Source of the DNA: Apostichopus japonicus
Lineage: Eukaryota; Echinodermata; Holothuroidea; Aspidochirotida; Stichopodidae
Assembly (NCBI RefSeq): GCF_037975245.1
Contig: NC_092582.1
Coordinates: 7,543,001 to 7,607,000, forward strand
Direction: 5' to 3'
Length of the DNA: 64,000 nucleotides
Made by a program: the position numbers and the translations under genes
Part shown: positions 24,121 to 39,100 of the stretch, in pieces
Position numbering within the stretch: the first letter of the stretch is position 1
How the letters are laid out: each line of letters begins with the position of its first letter
The notes under the pieces: generated by a model
The model's database searches: none
What the model was told of the DNA's origin: nothing
What the model saw: the letters and a program-made list of their open reading frames with translations, nothing else

Positions 24121-27100
24121 GCTATTTATTGACCGTGGAAATGGTTTCCCCAGTGTATCTATTTACAAAACATCATACATATTTACAAATTATCCCCGAA
24201 ATCAGCGTCTAATTCGTCCCTTATGTACGCAATCTACACGTAATAATGCTCACTCGAGCCTGTTTGTGCTTGAAGGAACAAAAATGCGACCAGATAATGG
24301 CATATACCCCTAAAAAGTAGCCTTCAGATAGCATTTACACGTAAACAATTCCGCTATGGCGATTGCATAGCTTCGACATAGATGACGTAATCACTGCAAT
24401 TGCCTATAGCAGATCGGTAATAGCTATTTTATGACCGTGGAAATGGTTTCCCTAGTGTATTTATTTACAAATCATCATACATATTTACAAATTATCCCCG
24501 AAATCAGCGTCTAATTCGTCCCTTATGTACGCAATCTACACGTAATAATGCGCACTCGAGCCTGTTTGTGCTTGAAGGAACAAAAATGCGACCAGATAAT
24601 GGCATATACCCCTAAAAAGTAGCCTTCAGATAGCATTTACACGTAAACAATAGCGGCTTTGGCGATTGTATAGCTTCGACACGAGGGATAGATGACGTAA
24701 TCACTGCAATTGCCTATAGCCGATCGGAATTAGCTATTTATTGACCGTGGAAATGGTTTCCCCAGTGTATCTATTTACAAAACATCATACATATTTACAA
24801 ATTATCCCCGAAATCAGCGTCTAATTCGTCCCTTATGTACGCAATCTACACGTAATAATGCTCACTCGAGCCTGTTTGTGCTTGAAGGAACAAAAATGCG
24901 ACCAGATAATGGCATATACCCCTAAAAAGTAGCCTTCAGATAGCATTTACACGTAAACAATTCCGCTATGGCGATTGCATAGCTTCGACATAGATGACGT
25001 AATCACTGCAATTGCCTATAGCAGATCGGTAATAGCTATTTTATGACCGTGGAAATGGTTTCCCTAGTGTATTTATTTACAAATCATCATACATATTTAC
25101 AAATTATCCCCGAAATCAGCGTCTAATTCGTCCCTTATGTACGCAATCTACACGTAATAATGCGCACTCGAGCCTGTTTGTGCTTGAAGGAACAAAAATG
25201 CGACCAGATAATGGCATATACCCCTAAAAAGTAGCCTTCAGATAGCATTTACACGTAAACAATTCCGCTATGGCGATTGTATAGCTTCGACATAGATGAC
25301 GTAATCACTGCAATTGCCTATAGCAGATCGGTAATAGCTATTTTATGACCGTGGAAATGGTTTCCCTAGTGTATTTATTTACAAATCATCATACATATTT
25401 ACAAATTATCCCCGAAATCAGCGTCTAATTCGTTCCTTATGGACGCAATCTACACGTAATAATGCTCACTCGAGCCTGCTTGTGCTTGAAGGAACAAAAA
25501 TGCGACCAGACAATGGCATATACCCCTAAACAGTAGCCTTCAGATAGCATTTACACGTAAACAATAGCGGCTTTGGCGATTGTATAGCTTCGACACGAGG
25601 GATAGATGACGTAATCACTGCAATTGCCTATAGCAGATCGGTAATAGCTATTTATTGACCGTGGAAATGGTTTCCCTAGTGTATCTATTTACAAAACATC
25701 ATACATATTTACAAATTATCCCCGAAATCAGCGTCTAATTCGTCCCTTATGTACGCAATCTACACGTAATAATGCTCACTCGAGCCTGTTTGTGCTTGAA
25801 GGAACAAAAATGCGACCAGATAATGGCATATACCCCTAAAAAGTAGCCTTCAGATAGCATTTACACGTAAACAATTCCGCTATGGCGATTGCATAGCTTC
25901 GACATAGATGACGTAATCACTGCAATTGCCTATAGCAGATCGGTAATAGCTATTTTATGACCGTGGAAATGGTTTCCCTATTGTATTTATTTACAAATCA
26001 TCATACATATTTACAAATTATCCGCGAAATCAGCGTCTAATTCGTTCCTTATGGACGCAATCTACACGTAATAATGCTCACTCGAGCCTGCTTGTGCTTG
26101 AAGGAACAAAAATGCGACCAGACAATGGCATATACCCCTAAACAGTAGCCTTCAGATAGCATTTACACGTAAACAATAGCGGCTTTGGCCATTGTATAGC
26201 TTCGACACGAGGTATAGATGACGTAATCACTGCAATTGCCTATAGCCGATCGGAATTAGCTATTTATTGACCGTGGAAATGGTTTCCCTAGTGTATTTAT
26301 TTACAACTCATCATACATATTTACAAATTATCCCCGAAATCAGCGTCTAATTCGTCCCTTATGTACGCAATCTACACGTAATAATGCTCACTCGAGCCTG
26401 TTTGTGCTTGAAGGAACAAAAATGCGACCAGATAATGGCATATACCCCTAAAAAGTAGCCTTCAGATAGCATTTACACGTAAACAATTCCGCTATGGCGA
26501 TTGCATAGCTTCGACATAGATGACGTAATCACTGCAATTGCCTATAGCAGATCGGTAATAGCTATTTTATGACCGTGGAAATGGTTTCCCTAGTGTATTT
26601 ATTTACAAATCATCATACATATTTACAAATTATCCCCGAAATCAGCGTCTAATTCGTCCCTTATGTACGCAATCTACACGTAATAATGCGCACTCGAGCC
26701 TGCTTGTGCTTGAAGGAACAAAAATGCGACCAGATAATGGCATATACCCCTAAAAAGTAGCCTTCAGATAGCATTTACACGTAAACAATTCCGCTATGGC
26801 GATTGCATAGCTTCGACATAGATGACGTAATCACTGCAATTGCCTATAGCAGATCGGTAATAGCTATTTTATGACCGTGGAAATGGTTTCCCTAGTGTAT
26901 TTATTTACAAAACATCATACATATTTACAAATTATCCCCGAAATCAGCGTCTAATTCGTCCCTTATGTACGCAATCTACACGTAATAATGCTCACTCGAG
27001 CCTGTTTGTGCTTGAAGGAACAAAAATGCGACCAGATAATGGCATATACCCCTAAAAAGTAGCCTTCAGGTAGCATTTACACGTAAACAATTCCGCTATG

Positions 27101-30100
27101 GCGATTGTATAGCTTCGACATAGATGACGTAATCACTGCAATTGCCTATAGCAGATCGGTAATAGCTATTTTATGACCGTGGAAATGGTTTCCCTAGTGT
27201 ATTTATTTACAAATCATCATACATATTTACAAATTATCCGCGAAATCAGCGTCTAATTCGTTCCTTATGGACGCAATCTACACGTAATAATGCTCACTCG
27301 AGCCTGCTTGTGCTTGAAGGAACAAAAATGCGACCAGACAATGGCATATACCCCTAAACAGTAGCCTTCAGATAGCATTTACACGTAAACAATAGCGGCT
27401 TTGGCGATTGTATAGCTTCGACACGAGGGATAGATGACGTATTCACTGCAATTGCCTATAGCCGATCGGAATTAGCTATTTATTGACCGTGGAAATGGTT
27501 TCCCCAGTGTATCTATTTACAAAACATCATACATATTTACAAATTATCCCCGAAATCAGCGTCTAATTCGTCCCTTATGTACGCAATCTACACGTAATAA
27601 TGCTCACTCGAGCCTGTTTGTGCTTGAAGGAACAAAAATGCGACCAGATAATGGCATATACCCCTAAAAAGTAGCCTTCAGATAGCATTTACACGTAAAC
27701 AATTCCGCTATGGCGATTGCATAGCTTCGACATAGATGACGTAATCACTGCAATTGCCTATAGCAGATCGGTAATAGCTATTTTATGACCGTGGAAATGG
27801 TTTCCCTAGTGTATTTATTTACAAATCATCATACATATTTACAAATTATCCCCGAAATCAGCGTCTAATTCGTCCCTTATGTACGCAATCTACACGTAAT
27901 AATGCGCACTCGAGCCTGTTTGTGCTTGAAGGAACAAAAATGCGACCAGATAATGGCATATACCCCTAAAAAGTAGCCTTCAGATAGCATTTACACGTAA
28001 ACAATTCCGCTATGGCGATTGTATAGCTTCGACATAGATGACGTAATCACTGCAATTGCCTATAGCAGATCGGTAATAGCTATTTTATGACCGTGGAAAT
28101 GGTTTCCCTAGTGTATTTATTTACAAATCATCATACATATTTACAAATTATCCCCGAAATCAGCGTCTAATTCGTTCCTTATGGACGCAATCTACACGTA
28201 ATAATGCTCACTCGAGCCTGCTTGTGCTTGAAGGAACAAAAATGCGACCAGACAATGGCATATACCCCTAAACAGTAGCCTTCAGATAGCATTTACACGT
28301 AAACAATAGCGGCTTTGGCGATTGTATAGCTTCGACACGAGGGATAGATGACGTAATCACTGCAATTGCCTATAGCAGATCGGTAATAGCTATTTATTGA
28401 CCGTGGAAATGGTTTCCCTAGTGTATCTATTTACAAAACATCATACATATTTACAAATTATCCCCGAAATCAGCGTCTAATTCGTCCCTTATGTACGCAA
28501 TCTACACGTAATAATGCTCACTCGAGCCTGTTTGTGCTTGAAGGAACAAAAATGCGACCAGATAATGGCATATACCCCTAAAAAGTAGCCTTCAGATAGC
28601 ATTTACACGTAAACAATTCCGCTATGGCGATTGCATAGCTTCGACATAGATGACGTAATCACTGCAATTGCCTATAGCAGATCGGTAATAGCTATTTTAT
28701 GACCGTGGAAATGGTTTCCCTAGTGTATTTATTTACAAATCATCATACATATTTACAAATTATCCCCGAAATCAGCGTCTAATTCGTCCCTTATGTACGC
28801 AATCTACACGTAATAATGCTCACTCGAGCCTGTTTGTGCTTGAAGGAACAAAAATGCGACCAGATAATGGCATATACCCCTAAAAAGTAGCCTTCAGATA
28901 GCATTTACACGTAAACAATTCCGCTATGGCGATTGCATAGCTTCGACATAGATGACGTAATCACTGCAATTGCCTATAGCAGATCGGTAATAGCTATTTT
29001 ATGACCGTGGAAATGGTTTCCCTAGTATATTTATTTACAAATCATCATACATATTTACAAATTATCCCCGAAATCAGCGTCTAATTCGTCCCTTATGTAC
29101 GCAATCTACACGTGATAATGCGCACTCGAGCCTGTTTGTGCTTGAAGGAACAAAAATGCGACCAGATAATGGCATATACCCCTAAAAAGTAGCCTTCAGA
29201 TAGCATTTACACGTAAACAATTCCGCTATGGCGATTGCATAGCTTCGACATAGATGACGTAATCACTGCAATTGCCTATAGCAGATCGGTAATAGCTATT
29301 TTATGACCGTGGAAATGGTTTCCCTAGTGTATTTATTTACAAATCATCATACATATTTACAAATTATCCGCGAAATCAGCGTCTAATTCGTTCCTTATGG
29401 ACGCAATCTACACGTAATAATGCTCACTCGAGCCTGCTTGTGCTTGAAGGAACAAAAATGCGACCAGACAATGGCATATACCCCTAAACAGTAGCCTTCA
29501 GATAGCATTTACACGTAAACAATAGCGGCTTTGGCGATTGTATAGCTTCGACACGAGGGATAGATGACGTAATCACTGCAATTGCCTATAGCCGATCGGA
29601 ATTAGCTATTTATTGACCGTGGAAATGGTTTCCCCAGTGTATCTATTTACAAAACATCATACATATTTACAAATTATCCCCGAAATCAGCGTCTAATTCG
29701 TCCCTTATGTACGCAATCTACACGTAATAATGCTCACTCGAGCCTGTTTGTGCTTGAAGGAACAAAAATGCGACCAGATAATGGCATATACCCCTAAAAA
29801 GTAGCCTTCAGATAGCATTTACACGTAAACAATTCCGCTATGGCGATTGCATAGCTTCGACATAGATGACGTAATCACTGCAATTGCCTATAGCAGATCG
29901 GTAATAGCTATTTTATGACCGTGGAAATGGTTTCCCTAGTGTATTTATTTACAAATCATCATACATATTTACAAATTATCCCCGAAATCAGCGTCTAATT
30001 CGTCCCTTATGTACGCAATCTCCACGTAATAATGCGCACTCGAGCCTGTTTGTGCTTGAAGGAACAAAAATGCGACCAGATAATGGCATATACCCCTAAA

Positions 30101-33100
30101 AAGTAGCCTTCAGATAGCATTTACACGTAAACAATTCCGCTATGGCGATTGTATAGCTTCGACATAGATGACGTAATCACTGCAATTGCCTATAGCAGAT
30201 CGGTAATAGCTATTTTATGACCGTGGAAATGGTTTCCCTAGTGTATTTATTTACAAATCATCATACATATTTACAAATTATCCCCGAAATCAGCGTCTAA
30301 TTTGTTCCTTATGGACGCAATCTACACGTAATAATGCTCACTCGAGCCTGCTTGTGCTTGAAGGAACAAAAATGCGACCAGACAATGGCATATACTCCTA
30401 AACAGTAGCCTTCAGATAGCATTTACACGTAAACAATAGCGGCTTTGGCGATTGTATAGCTTCGACACGAGGGATAGATGACGTAATCACTGCAATTGCC
30501 TATAGCAGATCGGTAATAGCTATTTATTGACCGTGGAAATGGTTTCCCTAGTGTATCTATTTACAAAACATCATACATATTTACAAATTATCCCCGAAAT
30601 CAGCGTCTAATTCGTCCCTTATGTACGCAATCTACACGTAATAATGCTCACTCGAGCCTGTTTGTGCTTGAAGGAACAAAAATGCGACCAGATAATGGCA
30701 TATACCCCTAAAAAGTAGCCTTCAGATAGCATTTACACGTAAACAATTCCGCTATGGCGATTGCATAGCTTCGACATAGATGACGTAATCACTGCAATTG
30801 CCTATAGCAGATCGGTAATAGCTATTTTATGACCGTGGAAATGGTTTCCCTAGTGTATTTATTTACAAATCATCATACATATTTACAAATTATCCCCGAA
30901 ATCAGCGTCTAATTCGTCCCTTATGTACGCAATCTACACGTAATAATGCGCACTCGAGCCTGTTTGTGCTTGAAGGAACAAAAATGCGACCAGATAATGG
31001 CATATACCCCTAAAAAGTAGCCTTCAGATAGCATTTACACGTAAACAATTCCGCTATGGCGATTGTATAGCTTCGACATAGATGACGTAATCACTGCAAT
31101 TGCCTATAGCAGATCGGTAATAGCTATTTTATGACCGTGGAAATGGTTTCCCTAGTGTATTTATTTACAAATCATCATACATATTTACAAATTATCCCCG
31201 AAATCAGCGTCTAATTCGTTCCTTATGGACGCAATCTACACGTAATAATGCTCACTCGAGCCTGCTTGTGCTTGAAGGAACAAAAATGCGACCAGACAAT
31301 GGCATATACCCCTAAACAGTAGCCTTCAGATAGCATTTACACGTAAACAATAGCGGCTTTGGCGATTGTATAGCTTCGACACGAGGGATAGATGACGTAA
31401 TCACTGCAATTGCCTATAGCAGATCGGTAATAGCTATTTATTGACCGTGGAAATGGTTTCCCTAGTGTATCTATTTACAAAACATCATACATATTTACAA
31501 ATTATCCCCGAAATCAGCGTCTAATTCGTCCCTTATGTACGCAATCTACACGTAATAATGCTCACTCGAGCCTGTTTGTGCTTGAAGGAACAAAAATGCG
31601 ACCAGATAATGGCATATACCCCTAAAAAGTAGCCTTCAGATAGCATTTACACGTAAACAATTCCGCTATGGCGATTGTATAGCTTCGACATAGATGACGT
31701 AATCACTGCAATTGCCTATAGCAGATCGGTAATAGCTATTTTATGACCGTGGAAATGGTTTCCCTAGTATATTTATTTACAAATCATCATACATATTTAC
31801 AAATTATCCCCGAAATCAGCGTCTAATTCGTCCCTTATGTACGCAATCTACACGTGATAATGCGCACTCGAGCCTGTTTGTGCTTGAAGGAACAAAAATG
31901 CGACCAGATAATGGCATATACCCCTAAAAAGTAGCCTTCAGATAGCATTTACACGTAAACAATTCCGCTATGGCGATTGCATAGCTTCGACATAGATGAC
32001 GTAATCACTGCAATTGCCTATAGCAGATCGGTAATAGCTATTTTATGACCGTGGAAATGGTTTCCCTAGTGTATTTATTTACAAATCATCATACATATTT
32101 ACAAATTATCCGCGAAATCAGCGTCTAATTCGTTCCTTATGGACGCAATCTACACGTAATAATGCTCACTCGAGCCTGCTTGTGCTTGAAGGAACAAAAA
32201 TGCGACCAGACAATGGCATATACCCCTAAACAGTAGCCTTCAGATAGCATTTACACGTAAACAATAGCGGCTTTGGCGATTGTATAGCTTCGACACGAGG
32301 GATAGATGACGTAATCACTGCAATTGCCTATAGCCGATCGGAATTAGCTATTTATTGACCGTGGAAATGGTTTCCCCAGTGTATCTATTTACAAAACATC
32401 ATACATATTTACAAATTATCCCCGAAATCAGCGTCTAATTCGTCCCTTATGTACGCAATCTACACGTAATAATGCTCACTCGAGCCTGTTTGTGCTTGAA
32501 GGAACAAAAATGCGACCAGATAATGGCATATACCCCTAAAAAGTAGCCTTCAGATAGCATTTACACGTAAACAATTCCGCTATGGCGATTGCATAGCTTC
32601 GACATAGATGACGTAATCACTGCAATTGCCTATAGCAGATCGGTAATAGCTATTTTATGACCGTGGAAATGGTTTCCCTAGTGTATTTATTTACAAATCA
32701 TCATACATATTTACAAATTATCCCCGAAATCAGCGTCTAATTCGTCCCTTATGTACGCAATCTCCACGTAATAATGCGCACTCGAGCCTGTTTGTGCTTG
32801 AAGGAACAAAAATGCGACCAGATAATGGCATATACCCCTAAAAAGTAGCCTTCAGATAGCATTTACACGTAAACAATTCCGCTATGGCGATTGTATAGCT
32901 TCGACATAGATGACGTAATCACTGCAATTGCCTATAGCAGATCGGTAATAGCTATTTTATGACCGTGGAAATGGTTTCCCTAGTGTATTTATTTACAAAT
33001 CATCATACATATTTACAAATTATCCCCGAAATCAGCGTCTAATTTGTTCCTTATGGACGCAATCTACACGTAATAATGCTCACTCGAGCCTGCTTGTGCT

Positions 33101-36100
33101 TGAAGGAACAAAAATGCGACCAGACAATGGCATATACTCCTAAACAGTAGCCTTCAGATAGCATTTACACGTAAACAATAGCGGCTTTGGCGATTGTATA
33201 GCTTCGACACGAGGGATAGATGACGTAATCACTGCAATTGCCTATAGCAGATCGGTAATAGCTATTTATTGACCGTGGAAATGGTTTCCCTAGTGTATCT
33301 ATTTACAAAACATCATACATATTTACAAATTATCCCCGAAATCAGCGTCTAATTCGTCCCTTATGTACGCAATCTACACGTAATAATGCTCACTCGAGCC
33401 TGTTTGTGCTTGAAGGAACAAAAATGCGACCAGATAATGGCATATACCCCTAAAAAGTAGCCTTCAGATAGCATTTACACGTAAACAATTCCGCTATGGC
33501 GATTGCATAGCTTCGACATAGATGACGTAATCACTGCAATTGCCTATAGCAGATCGGTAATAGCTATTTTATGACCGTGGAAATGGTTTCCCTAGTGTAT
33601 TTATTTACAAATCATCATACATATTTACAAATTATCCCCGAAATCAGCGTCTAATTCGTCCCTTATGTACGCAATCTACACGTAATAATGCGCACTCGAG
33701 CCTGTTTGTGCTTGAAGGAACAAAAATGCGACCAGATAATGGCATATACCCCTAAAAAGTAGCCTTCAGATAGCATTTACACGTAAACAATTCCGCTATG
33801 GCGATTGTATAGCTTCGACATAGATGACGTAATCACTGCAATTGCCTATAGCAGATCGGTAATAGCTATTTTATGACCGTGGAAATGGTTTCCCTAGTGT
33901 ATTTATTTACAAATCATCATACATATTTACAAATTATCCCCGAAATCAGCGTCTAATTCGTTCCTTATGGACGCAATCTACACGTAATAATGCTCACTCG
34001 AGCCTGCTTGTGCTTGAAGGAACAAAAATGCGACCAGACAATGGCATATACCCCTAAACAGTAGCCTTCAGATAGCATTTACACGTAAACAATAGCGGCT
34101 TTGGCGATTGTATAGCTTCGACACGAGGGATAGATGACGTAATCACTGCAATTGCCTATAGCAGATCGGTAATAGCTATTTATTGACCGTGGAAATGGTT
34201 TCCCTAGTGTATCTATTTACAAAACATCATACATATTTACAAATTATCCCCGAAATCAGCGTCTAATTCGTCCCTTATGTACGCAATCTACACGTAATAA
34301 TGCTCACTCGAGCCTGTTTGTGCTTGAAGGAACAAAAATGCGACCAGATAATGGCATATACCCCTAAAAAGTAGCCTTCAGATAGCATTTACACGTAAAC
34401 AATTCCGCTATGGCGATTGCATAGCTTCGACATAGATGACGTAATCACTGCAATTGCCTATAGCAGATCGGTAATAGCTATTTTATGACCGTGGAAATGG
34501 TTTCCCTAGTGTATTTATTTACAAATCATCATACATATTTACAAATTATCCCCGAAATCAGCGTCTAATTCGTCCCTTATGTACGCAATCTACACGTAAT
34601 AATGCGCACTCGAGCCTGTTTGTGCTTGAAGGAACAAAAATGCGACCAGATAATGGCATATACCCCTAAAAAGTAGCCTTCAGATAGCATTTACACGTAA
34701 ACAATTCCGCTATGGCGATTGTATAGCTTCGACATAGATGACGTAATCACTGCAATTGCCTATAGCAGATCGGTAATAGCTATTTTATGACCGTGGAAAT
34801 GGTTTCCCTAGTGTATTTATTTACAAATCATCATACATATTTACAAATTATCCCCGAAATCAGCGTCTAATTCGTTCCTTATGGACGCAATCTACACGTA
34901 ATAATGCTCACTCGAGCCTGCTTGTGCTTGAAGGAACAAAAATGCGACCAGACAATGGCATATACCCCTAAACAGTAGCCTTCAGATAGCATTTACACGT
35001 AAACAATAGCGGCTTTGGCGATTGTATAGCTTCGACACGAGGGATAGATGACGTAATCACTGCAATTGCCTATAGCAGATCGGTAATAGCTATTTATTGA
35101 CCGTGGAAATGGTTTCCCTAGTGTATCTATTTACAAAACATCATACATATTTACAAATTATCCCCGAAATCAGCGTCTAATTCGTCCCTTATGGACGCAA
35201 TCTACACGTAATAATGCTCACTCGAGCCTGTTTGTGCTTGAAGGAACAAAAATGCGACCAGATAATGGCATATACCCCTAAAAAGTAGCCTTCAGATAGC
35301 ATTTACACGTAAACAATTCCGCTATGGCGATTGCATAGCTTCGACATAGATGACGTAATCACTGCAATTGCCTATAGCAGATCGGTAATAGCTATTTTAT
35401 GACCGTGGAAATGGTTTCCCTAGTGTATTTATTTACAAATCATCATACATATTTACAAATTATCCCCGAAATCAGCGTCTAATTCGTCCCTTATGTACGC
35501 AATCTACACGTAATAATGCTCACTCGAGCCTGTTTGTGCTTGAAGGAACAAAAATGCGACCAGATAATGGCATATACCCCTAAAAAGTAGCCTTCAGATA
35601 GCATTTACACGTAAACAATTCCGCTATGGCGATTGCATAGCTTCGACATAGATGACGTAATCACTGCAATTGCCTATAGCAGATCGGTAATAGCTATTTT
35701 ATGACCGTGGAAATGGTTTCCCTAGTATATTTATTTACAAATCATCATACATATTTACAAATTATCCCCGAAATCAGCGTCTAATTCGTCCCTTATGTAC
35801 GCAATCTACACGTGATAATGCGCACTCGAGCCTGTTTGTGCTTGAAGGAACAAAAATGCGACCAGATAATGGCATATACCCCTAAAAAGTAGCCTTCAGA
35901 TAGCATTTACACGTAAACAATTCCGCTATGGCGATTGCATAGCTTCGACATAGATGACGTAATCACTGCAATTGCCTATAGCAGATCGGTAATAGCTATT
36001 TTATGACCGTGGAAATGGTTTCCCTAGTGTATTTATTTACAAATCATCATACATATTTACAAATTATCCGCGAAATCAGCGTCTAATTCGTTCCTTATGG

Positions 36101-39100
36101 ACGCAATCTACACGTAATAATGCTCACTCGAGCCTGCTTGTGCTTGAAGGAACAAAAATGCGACCAGACAATGGCATATACCCCTAAACAGTAGCCTTCA
36201 GATAGCATTTACACGTAAACAATAGCGGCTTTGGCGATTGTATAGCTTCGACACGAGGGATAGATGACGTAATCACTGCAATTGCCTATAGCAGATCGGA
36301 ATTAGCTATTTATTGACCGTGGAAATGGTTTCCCCAGTGTATCTATTTACAAAACATCATACATATTTACAAATTATCCCCGAAATCAGCGTCTAATTCG
36401 TCCCTTATGTACGCAATCTACACGTAATAATGCTCACTCGAGCCTGTTTGTGCTTGAAGGAACAAAAATGCGACCAGATAATGGCATATACCCCTAAAAA
36501 GTAGCCTTCAGATAGCATTTACACGTAAACAATTCCGCTATGGCGATTGCATAGCTTCGACATAGATGACGTAATCACTGCAATTGCCTATAGCAGATCG
36601 GTAATAGCTATTTTATGACCGTGGAAATGGTTTCCCTAGTGTATTTATTTACAAATCATCATACATATTTACAAATTATCCCCGAAATCAGCGTCTAATT
36701 CGTCCCTTATGTACGCAATCTCCACGTAATAATGCGCACTCGAGCCTGTTTGTGCTTGAAGGAACAAAAATGCGACCAGATAATGGCATATACCCCTAAA
36801 AAGTAGCCTTCAGATAGCATTTACACGTAAACAATTCCGCTATGGCGATTGTATAGCTTCGACATAGATGACGTAATCACTGCAATTGCCTATAGCAGAT
36901 CGGTAATAGCTATTTTATGACCGTGGAAATGGTTTCCCTAGTGTATTTATTTACAAATCATCATACATATTTACAAATTATCCCCGAAATCAGCGTCTAA
37001 TTTGTTCCTTATGGACGCAATCTACACGTAATAATGCTCACTCGAGCCTGCTTGTGCTTGAAGGAACAAAAATGCGACCAGACAATGGCATATACTCCTA
37101 AACAGTAGCCTTCAGATAGCATTTACACGTAAACAATAGCGGCTTTGGCGATTGTATAGCTTCGACACGAGGGATAGATGACGTAATCACTGCAATTGCC
37201 TATAGCAGATCGGTAATAGCTATTTATTGACCGTGGAAATGGTTTCCCTAGTGTATCTATTTACAAAACATCATACATATTTACAAATTATCCCCGAAAT
37301 CAGCGTCTAATTCGTCCCTTATGTACGCAATCTACACGTAATAATGCTCACTCGAGCCTGTTTGTGCTTGAAGGAACAAAAATGCGACCAGATAATGGCA
37401 TATACCCCTAAAAAGTAGCCTTCAGATAGCATTTACACGTAAACAATTCCGCTATGGCGATTGCATAGCTTCGACATAGATGACGTAATCACTGCAATTG
37501 CCTATAGCAGATCGGTAATAGCTATTTTATGACCGTGGAAATGGTTTCCCTAGTGTATTTATTTACAAATCATCATACATATTTACAAATTATCCCCGAA
37601 ATCAGCGTCTAATTCGTCCCTTATGTACGCAATCTACACGTAATAATGCGCACTCGAGCCTGTTTGTGCTTGAAGGAACAAAAATGCGACCAGATAATGG
37701 CATATACCCCTAAAAAGTAGCCTTCAGATAGCATTTACACGTAAACAATTCCGCTATGGCGATTGTATAGCTTCGACATAGATGACGTAATCACTGCAAT
37801 TGCCTATAGCAGATCGGTAATAGCTATTTTATGACCGTGGAAATGGTTTCCCTAGTGTATTTATTTACAAATCATCATACATATTTACAAATTATCCCCG
37901 AAATCAGCGTCTAATTCGTTCCTTATGGACGCAATCTACACGTAATAATGCTCACTCGAGCCTGCTTGTGCTTGAAGGAACAAAAATGCGACCAGACAAT
38001 GGCATATACCCCTAAACAGTAGCCTTCAGATAGCATTTACACGTAAACAATAGCGGCTTTGGCGATTGTATAGCTTCGACACGAGGGATAGATGACGTAA
38101 TCACTGCAATTGCCTATAGCAGATCGGTAATAGCTATTTATTGACCGTGGAAATGGTTTCCCTAGTGTATCTATTTACAAAACATCATACATATTTACAA
38201 ATTATCCCCGAAATCAGCGTCTAATTCGTCCCTTATGTACGCAATCTACACGTAATAATGCTCACTCGAGCCTGTTTGTGCTTGAAGGAACAAAAATGCG
38301 ACCAGATAATGGCATATACCCCTAAAAAGTAGCCTTCAGATAGCATTTACACGTAAACAATTCCGCTATGGCGATTGCATAGCTTCGACATAGATGACGT
38401 AATCACTGCAATTGCCTATAGCAGATCGGTAATAGCTATTTTATGACCGTGGAAATGGTTTCCCTAGTGTATTTATTTACAAATCATCATACATATTTAC
38501 AAATTATCCCCGAAATCAGCGTCTAATTCGTCCCTTATGTACGCAATCTACACGTAATAATGCGCACTCGAGCCTGTTTGTGCTTGAAGGAACAAAAATG
38601 CGACCAGATAATGGCATATACCCCTAAAAAGTAGCCTTCAGATAGCATTTACACGTAAACAATTCCGCTATGGCGATTGTATAGCTTCGACATAGATGAC
38701 GTAATCACTGCAATTGCCTATAGCAGATCGGTAATAGCTATTTTATGACCGTGGAAATGGTTTCCCTAGTGTATTTATTTACAAATCATCATACATATTT
38801 ACAAATTATCCCCGAAATCAGCGTCTAATTCGTTCCTTATGGACGCAATCTACACGTAATAATGCTCACTCGAGCCTGCTTGTGCTTGAAGGAACAAAAA
38901 TGCGACCAGACAATGGCATATACCCCTAAACAGTAGCCTTCAGATAGCATTTACACGTAAACAATAGCGGCTTTGGCGATTGTATAGCTTCGACACGAGG
39001 GATAGATGACGTAATCACTGCAATTGCCTATAGCCGATCGGAGTTAGCTATTTATTGACCGTGGAAATGGTTTCCCTAGTGTATCTATTTACAAAACATC